Part shown: positions 1 through 4,609 of the stretch, one piece after another | Numbering within the stretch: the first letter of the stretch is position 1 | Layout: the number at the start of each line of letters is the position of its first letter | Origin: DASTHS01 sp035718085 | GTDB taxonomy: Bacteria > Actinomycetota > Acidimicrobiia > Acidimicrobiales > Palsa-688 | Length of the DNA: 6,156 nt | Reading direction: 5' to 3' | Assembly (NCBI GenBank): GCA_035718085.1 | Contig: DASTHS010000266.1 | Location: forward strand, 1-6,156 | The notes under the pieces: model-generated | What the model saw: only the letters and a program-made list of their open reading frames with translations | Databases searched by the model: none | What the model was told of the DNA's origin: nothing | Position numbers and translations under genes: made by a program

Positions 1-1
1 C

Positions 2-739
2 GGGGCCGCCGCCGGCGCGGGAGACCTGACCAGCCTCGACCCCACCGTCGCCGACCGCGACGCGGCCCCGACCACCGTGGCCATGGCTGCTGCGACCTCG
101 GTGCTGCCTCCGGGCCACGGCGACGCCGGTGACCCATCCCCGGGGCGGCGCCCGCAGGTGCCGGCACGCCGCCCCCGCCAACCCAACCGGGTTGCCCTGG
201 CGGCGCTGGCCGGGCTGGCGGTGCTCGCCATCGTCATCGGCATCGCCGCCGCCGGCGGAGGCGGCACGACCCCGACCGCACGCTCATCGGCGACCTCGAC
301 GCCACGCGCAGCGACCACGACGGCGCGGCCCGCGACCACCACAGCGCCGACCAGCGCGACGACCTCGACGACCACCCTCTCGCCGACCGCTGCGCTCAGC
401 CAGCTGGCCGGCGACCTGACGACGGCGGCCGCCCAGGGCGCCGTGCCCCAAGCCGTGGCCACGTCGGTGCTGCAGTCGGCCGAGCAAGCCGTGCGCGCCG
501 CGACCGGCGGAGGCCCGACCGCCGCCACCACACCCCTGCAGCAGGCCGCCAGCACCCTCGCCGCCTCCCAGTCGTCAGGCCAGATCGACGCAGCGACCGC
601 CGGGGGGCTGACCGCCGACCTGCAGCAGCTGGCCACCGCCCTCGGCGTGCCGCAGGCGGCCACCCCGACCACCAGCCCCGCACCGGCGCCGACCCCGGCC
701 CCCCACGGCAAGGGAGGCCACGACGGCCACGGCGGCTAG
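2..739 (+). CDS. C-terminal part of a membrane protein, probably a Ser/Thr protein kinase (5' truncated by window edge)
   Basis: The frame is open from the left edge to TAG at 737-739 (245 visible residues), so the true start lies upstream. Internal GTG (77) and ATG (83) codons are probably not starts. Visible order: a low-complexity Ala/Pro/Arg-rich cytoplasmic linker (residues 1-63), one hydrophobic membrane span (about 64-84, flanked by Arg on the inner side), a Thr/Pro/Ser/Ala-rich extracytoplasmic stalk (about 85-128), an Ala/Gln-rich helical region made of two related units (about 132-165 and 179-214), and a Pro/Ala tail ending in a Gly/His stretch with three His (235-245). This architecture, with a juxtamembrane motif like TSVLPPG, is typical of the distal part of actinobacterial receptor-type Ser/Thr kinases, where the outside part senses a ligand or cell-wall state. 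The kinase domain itself is not visible, so the kinase call is inference; it could be another single-pass membrane protein. Confidence 0.6.
   Translation, partial: GAAAGAGDLTSLDPTVADRDAAPTTVAMAAATSVLPPGHGDAGDPSPGRRPQVPARRPRQPNRVALAALAGLAVLAIVIGIAAAGGGGTTPTARSSATSTPRAATTTARPATTTAPTSATTSTTTLSPTAALSQLAGDLTTAAAQGAVPQAVATSVLQSAEQAVRAATGGGPTAATTPLQQAASTLAASQSSGQIDAATAGGLTADLQQLATALGVPQAATPTTSPAPAPTPAPHGKGGHDGHGG
191..253 (+). other. predicted transmembrane segment of the putative kinase
   Basis: About 21 uncharged residues rich in Ala, Leu, Val, Ile and Gly follow an Arg/Pro-rich, positively charged stretch and precede a Gly-rich turn and Thr-rich stalk. By the positive-inside rule the N-terminal side is cytoplasmic and the C-terminal side external. 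Confidence 0.75.
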
Positions 740-744
740 CGCGC

Positions 745-771
745 CGGCGGAGCCGTCGACGGGCTCCGCCG
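745..771. terminator. GC-rich hairpin between convergent genes, likely bidirectional terminator
   Basis: The arms CGGCGGAGCC (745-754) and GGCTCCGCCG (762-771) are perfectly complementary over 10 bp and enclose the 7-nt loop GTCGACG. The hairpin starts 6 bases after the stop codon of the left gene and ends 10 bases before the end of the convergent aldehyde dehydrogenase gene, so it can serve both. There is no T-tract on either side, which is common for terminators in high-GC actinobacteria but leaves termination efficiency uncertain. Confidence 0.6.
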
Positions 772-781
772 ACCCGCCCGG

Positions 782-2179
782 CTACTCGCTGTCGTGGGCG
801 CCCCCTTCACCGACCCAGACGGTCTTGGCGTTGCAGAACTCCTTGACGCCCATCGACGACAGCTCCCGGCCGTAGCCGGAGGACTTGACGCCGCCGAAGG
901 GCAGCTCGGGGTAGCTGGTGGTGTTGCCGTTGACGAAGAGCATCCCCGCCTCGATGTCGCGGACGAAGCGGACCCGCTCGCCCTCGTCGTTGGTCCAGAT
1001 GTTGGAGCCGAGGCCGAACTCGCTGTTGTTGGCCCGGGCGATGGCCTCGTCGATGTCGGCGACCCGCCAGAGCAGGCCCACCGGCCCGAACACCTCCTCC
1101 TGCTCCACGCGCATCTCCGGGGTGATGCCGGCCAGGATGGTCGGCGGGTAGTAGTAGCCCCGGCCCTGGGGCCGCTCGCCGCCGCAGAGCACCTCGGCCC
1201 CCTTGGCCTTGGCGTCGTCGACGAGCTCGGCCACGTCATCCTGCTGCTGCTGGGAGGCGAGCGGCCCGACGTCGGTCGCCTCGTCGGTGGGGTCGCCCAC
1301 CTTCTTGGCCAGGGTCCTCTCGACGAAGCGACGCACGAACTCGTCGTAGACGTCGGTGTGCACGATGAACCGCTTGGCGTTGATGCAGCTCTGCCCGTTG
1401 TTGAGCAGGCGGGCGGTCACCGCCGCCTCGGCGGCCTGATCGAGGTCGGCCGAGGGCATGACGACGAACGGGTCGCTGCCGCCGAGCTCGAGCACCGTCT
1501 TCTTCACCTGCGAGCCGGCGACCGACGCCACCGCGGTGCCGGCCGGCCCCGAGCCGGTGAGGGTGGCAGCCACGACACGGCGGTCCTTCAAGATGGCCTC
1601 CACCTTCGACGACCCGATCAGCAGGGTCTGGAAGGCGCCGTCGGGGAACCCGGCGCGGCGGAAGAGGTCCTCCATGAACAGGGCGGTCTGCGGCACGTTC
1701 GACGCGTGCTTGAGCAGGCCGACGTTGCCGGCCATCAAGGCGGGGGCGGCGAAGCGCATGGCCTGCCAGAGGGGGAAGTTCCAGGGCATCACCGCCAGCA
1801 CCGGCCCGAGCGGCTGGTAGCGCACGAACGCCTCGACGGCGCCCACGGCGCCCGCGTCGACGCGCTCGTCGGCGAGGAAGCCCTCGGCCCGTTCGGCGTA
1901 GAAACGGCAGCACTTCGCGCACTTCTCGACCTCCTGGCGGGCCGAGGTGATGGTCTTGCCCATCTCCAGGGTCATGACCGCGGCGACGCCGTCGCGCTCG
2001 CGGTCGAGGATGGCCGCAGCCTCCCGCATCCACCCGGCCCGTTCCCCGAACGTCGTCAGGCGGTAGCTGGCAAAGGCGGACGCCGCCTTCTGCAGGGCGC
2101 GCTCGACCTCCTCGTCGCTCAGCTCGTCGAAGGTCTTGACCGTCTCACCGGTCGCGGGGTTGGTGGTGGCGATGGCCAT
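782..2179 (-). CDS. gabD: NAD(P)-dependent succinate-semialdehyde dehydrogenase (GabD1-like aldehyde dehydrogenase)
   Basis: A 465-residue enzyme of the ALDH superfamily that oxidises an aldehyde, probably succinate semialdehyde, to the acid with NAD(P)+ in the cytoplasm. It is close in length and wording to the mycobacterial GabD1 type as I recall it: N-terminal NPATGETVKTF, TLEMGKT at 70-76, PWNFPLWQ at 132-139 and LLKHASNVP at 155-163. Catalytic parts are intact: Asn134 of the oxyanion hole, Lys157 for cofactor ribose binding, the TGS turn (208-210), general base Glu231 in LELGGSDPF, nucleophile Cys265 in NNGQSCINAKRF, and EEVFGP (361-366) contacting the nicotinamide ribose. The ATG start at 2179 begins the family's usual N terminus. 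It follows the acyl-CoA dehydrogenase gene by 27 nt on the same strand, suggesting co-transcription. The family fold is certain; the exact aldehyde substrate is inferred, and related enzymes take other semialdehydes. Confidence 0.88.
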   Translation of the reverse strand: MAIATTNPATGETVKTFDELSDEEVERALQKAASAFASYRLTTFGERAGWMREAAAILDRERDGVAAVMTLEMGKTITSARQEVEKCAKCCRFYAERAEGFLADERVDAGAVGAVEAFVRYQPLGPVLAVMPWNFPLWQAMRFAAPALMAGNVGLLKHASNVPQTALFMEDLFRRAGFPDGAFQTLLIGSSKVEAILKDRRVVAATLTGSGPAGTAVASVAGSQVKKTVLELGGSDPFVVMPSADLDQAAEAAVTARLLNNGQSCINAKRFIVHTDVYDEFVRRFVERTLAKKVGDPTDEATDVGPLASQQQQDDVAELVDDAKAKGAEVLCGGERPQGRGYYYPPTILAGITPEMRVEQEEVFGPVGLLWRVADIDEAIARANNSEFGLGSNIWTNDEGERVRFVRDIEAGMLFVNGNTTSYPELPFGGVKSSGYGRELSSMGVKEFCNAKTVWVGEGGAHDSE

Positions 2180-2182
2180 GCC

Positions 2183-2202
2183 CCGGCCCTACCCCGGGCC
2201 GG
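2183..2202. promoter_or_regulatory. short hairpin and -10-like box in the intercistronic gap before the aldehyde dehydrogenase
   Basis: The arms CCGGCCC (2183-2189) and GGGCCGG (2196-2202) form a perfect 7-bp GC stem with a 6-nt loop, filling most of the 27-nt gap between the two minus-strand genes. On the minus strand the same gap contains TAGGGC (2186-2191), 6 nt before the ATG. That is a near match to TAnnnT at the spacing seen before other genes here, and it also contains AGGG, which could act as a weak ribosome-binding site. The hairpin could mark an internal processing site or partial terminator, or be a chance product of high GC. Confidence 0.25.
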
Positions 2203-2206
2203 CCGC

Positions 2207-3466
2207 CTACGCGCGCTGGGCCTGGGCTTCGCGCCAGGTCATGCCCGACACGGGGTTCGGCTCCTTGGGCAGCCCGAGGACCATCTCGCCGAGGATGTTG
2301 CGCTGCACCTGCGACGTGCCGGCGTAGATCGTGCCGGCCCGGGCCACGTAGAAGCTGCCGACCCACGAGGCCGAGTCGTTGGGCGCGCCCGGGTCGTCGG
2401 TCTGGAAGCTGGTCGACGGCCACCGCCCCGAGGGGGTGAGGGCCTCCGCGCCGAGGATGTCGACGGCGAGCTCGGTGACGCGCTGGTGGTGCTCACTCCA
2501 GAACACCTTGAAGATGGACGCCTCGGGGCCCGGCGCCTTGCCGGAGAGGAAGCTGGTCAGCGTGCGCAGCCCGAGGAAGCGCATGACCTCCACGTCGGCG
2601 TACGCCTTGGCCAGCCGCTGGCGCACCACGGGGTCGCCGGCGCGGCCACGCTCCTTGGCCAGGGCGAGCAGCCGGTCGAGCTCGATGCGGAACGAGATCG
2701 GCGCCATGGCGGCGGCCTCGCCGCGCTCGAAGCCGAGGAGGGTCATGGCGACCGCCCACCCGGCGTTGACCCCGCCGACCACGTTGTCCTTGGCCGTGCG
2801 GGCGTGGGTGAAGAACGTCTCGTTGAACTCCGAGCTGCCGGTCATCATCTTGATCGGGCGGATCTCGACGCCGGGCTGGTCGATCGGGACGAGGAGGAAG
2901 GTGATGCCCTTGTGCTTGGGCTGGTCGGGGTCACTGCGGGTCAGCACGAAGATCCAGTTGGCCGTCTGGGCGGCCGAGGTCCAGATCTTCTGCCCGTTGA
3001 TGACCCACTCGTCGCCGTCGAGCACCGCCCGGGTGCCCAGGCTGCCGAGGTCGGACCCGGCGCCGGGCTCCGAGTAGCCCTGGCACCAGCGGTCTTCGCC
3101 GGAGAGGATCCGGGGGAGGAAGTGCCGCTTCTGCTCGTCGGTGCCCCAGTGCAGCAGCGTGTTGCCGACCATCTGGATGCCGAAGGTGTCGTTGTTGGCC
3201 ATCGTCGGCACGCCGGCCCGGGCGAACTCCTCCACCAGCACCACCGACTCGACCGGGGTGAGGCCACCGCCGCCGTACTCGGTCGGCCACGACGCCGCCA
3301 GCAGGCCGTTCTCGTACAGCGTCTGGCGCCACTCGGTGGTGAAGCGGGCGGCGTCCTCGTGGCTGAGGGCACCGATGCCCTTCCAGTCGTTGGGGAGGTG
3401 CTCGCCGAGGAAGGCGCGCACCTTCTCCCGGTAGGTCTCGGCGTCGGCCGGGTAGCGCGGGTCCAC
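2207..3466 (-). CDS. acyl-CoA dehydrogenase family protein (FadE type)
   Basis: A 419-residue flavoenzyme that introduces an alpha-beta double bond into an acyl-CoA, passing electrons to electron-transfer flavoprotein. Domain order is standard: N-terminal helical domain (about 1-125), central beta domain with the FAD-binding motif CQGYSEPGAGSDL (128-140) and GQKIWTS (158-164), and C-terminal helical domain ending in GTIYAGTSQVQRNILGEMVL (378-397). The frame stays open far upstream, but family homology begins at VDPRYPADAETYREKV, so I place the start at GTG 3464-3466. A TACGGT box lies 6 nt upstream and no Shine-Dalgarno is visible. The catalytic Glu normally found in the C-terminal YEGT motif is Ala382 here; Glu247 in GFERGE is the likely substitute base, as in isovaleryl-CoA dehydrogenase and some mycobacterial steroid FadE proteins. 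The substrate is unknown: branched, bulky or long acyl-CoA are all possible. It is the first gene of a likely operon with the aldehyde dehydrogenase. Confidence 0.88.
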   Translation of the reverse strand: MDPRYPADAETYREKVRAFLGEHLPNDWKGIGALSHEDAARFTTEWRQTLYENGLLAASWPTEYGGGGLTPVESVVLVEEFARAGVPTMANNDTFGIQMVGNTLLHWGTDEQKRHFLPRILSGEDRWCQGYSEPGAGSDLGSLGTRAVLDGDEWVINGQKIWTSAAQTANWIFVLTRSDPDQPKHKGITFLLVPIDQPGVEIRPIKMMTGSSEFNETFFTHARTAKDNVVGGVNAGWAVAMTLLGFERGEAAAMAPISFRIELDRLLALAKERGRAGDPVVRQRLAKAYADVEVMRFLGLRTLTSFLSGKAPGPEASIFKVFWSEHHQRVTELAVDILGAEALTPSGRWPSTSFQTDDPGAPNDSASWVGSFYVARAGTIYAGTSQVQRNILGEMVLGLPKEPNPVSGMTWREAQAQRA

Positions 3467-3472
3467 GTCGCG

Positions 3473-3478
3473 ACCGTA
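3473..3478 (-). promoter_or_regulatory. -10 box TACGGT for the acyl-CoA dehydrogenase gene, likely leaderless start
   Basis: On the minus strand TACGGT matches the actinobacterial -10 consensus TAnnnT. Only 6 nt separate it from the GTG start at 3466, so transcription would begin at or next to the start codon. No Shine-Dalgarno is visible. I see no convincing -35 element at 16-18 nt upstream. Confidence 0.45.
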
Positions 3479-3528
3479 CCGCCGCGCCGACGACCGCGCC
3501 CGGGCGAGCCCCGACCGGCCCGGCGGCG

Positions 3529-3534
3529 TAGGTT
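3529..3534 (+). promoter_or_regulatory. -10 box TAGGTT for the polyphosphate glucokinase gene, likely leaderless start
   Basis: TAGGTT fits TAnnnT and lies 7 nt before the GTG at 3542, the spacing expected when the mRNA starts at the start codon. It mirrors the box of the divergent gene across a 75-bp spacer. A 6-bp dyad (CCGGGC 3500-3505, GCCCGG 3518-3523) lies between the two boxes and could be an operator, but such dyads are easy to get by chance at this GC content. There is no clear -35 element. Confidence 0.45.
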
Positions 3535-3541
3535 CCACGCC

Positions 3542-4312
3542 GTGAGCAGGCAGGGGTTCGGGGTCGACGTCGGCGGGTCGGGCATCAAAGGGGCGCTCGT
3601 CGACCTCGACCGGGGCGCGCTCGACGGGGAGCGCTTCAAGGTGGCCACCCCCTCGCCGTCGACCCCGGCGGCCGTCGCCGCCGCCGTCGCCGAGGTGGTC
3701 GACCACTTCGCCTGGCGCGGTGCGGTGGGGGTCACCTATCCGGGTGTGGTCACCGGCGGCGTCGCCCGCACCGCCGCCAACGTCGACAAGGGCTGGATCG
3801 GCACCAGCATCCCCGAGGTGGTGGGCGCGGCCACGGGCCTGCCCGTCACGGCGGTCAACGACGCGGATGCCGCCGGCGTCGCCGAGGCCCGCTTCGGTGC
3901 CGCCGCCGGCCACGACGGCCTGGTGATCGTGGCCACCCTCGGCACCGGCATCGGCTCGGCGCTGCTCGCCGGCGGCCGGCTGGTGCCCAACAGCGAGCTC
4001 GGCCACGTGGAGCTCGACGGGGTCGACGCGGAGACGAGGGCGTCGGCGGCGGCGCGCGAGCGCGAGGAGCTGAGCTGGGAGCGGTGGGCAAAGCGGCTGA
4101 CCCGCTACTTCGGGGCCATCGAGGACTGGCTGTGGCCGGAGCTGTTCGTGGTGGGCGGCGGGGTCAGCCGGAAGTCGGAGAAGTTCCTGCCCCACGTCGA
4201 CATCCGCACGCCGATCGTGCCGGCGGTGCTGCGCAACGGCGCCGGCATCGTCGGGGCCGCCGTGCTGGCGGCGGCGGCCACCCCGGGCGACGACGCCCCG
4301 CAGCCCCGGTAG
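3542..4312 (+). CDS. ppgK: polyphosphate glucokinase (ROK-fold, PPGK type)
   Basis: A 256-residue sugar kinase that phosphorylates glucose to glucose-6-phosphate using inorganic polyphosphate, and usually ATP as well, in the cytoplasm. The N-terminal phosphate motif GVDVGGSGIKGALVD (7-21) is the PPGK variant. Other parts matching my recollection of the mycobacterial enzyme are GVTYPGVVTGGVARTAANVDKGWIGT (63-88), NDADAAG with probable catalytic Asp107 (106-112), the second phosphate loop LGTGIGSA (133-140), PNSELGHVEL (149-158), VVGGGVSRKSEKF (203-215) and the C-terminal NGAGIVGAA (232-240). The cysteine cluster that binds zinc in most ROK kinases is absent, as expected for PPGK. The start is GTG 3542, since the fold begins a few residues later and a TAGGTT box precedes it; the open frame extends far upstream only because it runs antisense to other genes. 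Cystathionine beta-synthase follows 9 nt downstream on the same strand. Polyphosphate versus ATP preference cannot be read from sequence. Confidence 0.92.
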   Translation: MSRQGFGVDVGGSGIKGALVDLDRGALDGERFKVATPSPSTPAAVAAAVAEVVDHFAWRGAVGVTYPGVVTGGVARTAANVDKGWIGTSIPEVVGAATGLPVTAVNDADAAGVAEARFGAAAGHDGLVIVATLGTGIGSALLAGGRLVPNSELGHVELDGVDAETRASAAAREREELSWERWAKRLTRYFGAIEDWLWPELFVVGGGVSRKSEKFLPHVDIRTPIVPAVLRNGAGIVGAAVLAAAATPGDDAPQPR

Positions 4313-4315
4313 CGT
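4310..4315 (+). promoter_or_regulatory. -10 box TAGCGT overlapping the ppgK stop codon, likely leaderless start for cbs
   Basis: TAGCGT fits TAnnnT and begins with the TAG stop codon of the upstream gene. It lies 6 nt before the ATG at 4322, the same geometry as the other two boxes in this window. GCGACG at 4287-4292 is a weak -35 candidate (GAC core, 17-nt spacer). There is no Shine-Dalgarno before the ATG. This suggests cbs can be transcribed on its own in addition to any read-through from ppgK. Confidence 0.4.
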
Positions 4316-4321
4316 CGGCCC

Positions 4322-4609
4322 ATGGACGTGCTGGTCGTCGTCGGCGACGCTGCCCCACCCGCACGGCTGGTGGCCCGCTCGCGCCGGCAGGTGCGGGTGG
4401 CGGCGGCGCCGGTGGGGGGCGACACCGTCGCCGACCTGCGGGCCCACATCCCCCGATCGGTGGGCGTGTGGTCGGCCGAGCCCGCCGCCGCCGCCGCTGT
4501 GGCCGCCGACCTGCACCGCGCCGGCCTGCCGGTGGCCGTGCACGCCGACGGGCCGGTCGCCCTCGAGCCGGGGGTCGGGCGGGTGGCGCTCAGCGACGCC
4601 GGCCCGGCG
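4322..4609 (+). other. 96-residue N-terminal extension of cystathionine beta-synthase, unknown domain
   Basis: The region before Met97 has coding-like third positions: nearly all codons end in G or C, with five exceptions in 96. Its hydrophobic pattern alternates strands (DVLVVVGD at 2-9, QVRVAAAP at 23-30, SVGVWSA at 46-52, LPVAVHADG at 69-77, GRVALSDA at 86-93) with helices (VADLRAHI at 36-43; the Ala-rich stretch at 54-67), suggesting a small alpha/beta domain. It contains no cysteine, so the Cys/His haem motif of animal CBS is absent. I do not recognise the family. The main alternative is that translation starts at Met97 and this is 5' leader or a remnant of another gene. Confidence 0.5.

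Noticed and set aside
262..388. Repetitive ACC/ACG-rich DNA that might be a simple sequence repeat
   Set aside because: There is no exact repeat unit; the pattern follows from Thr, Ala and Pro codons of the extracytoplasmic stalk.
77..739. The first gene as a complete 220-residue protein starting at GTG 77 or ATG 83
   Set aside because: The frame is open to the window edge, no ribosome-binding site precedes these codons, and the sequence looks like the juxtamembrane linker and ectodomain of a longer receptor protein.
794..4312. A plus-strand open frame of 1172 codons running antisense through both minus-strand genes into ppgK
   Set aside because: Only the last 256 codons, from GTG 3542, show a protein family (ppgK). 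The rest lies antisense to the well-supported aldehyde and acyl-CoA dehydrogenase genes and is stop-free because stops are rare in that frame at very high GC.
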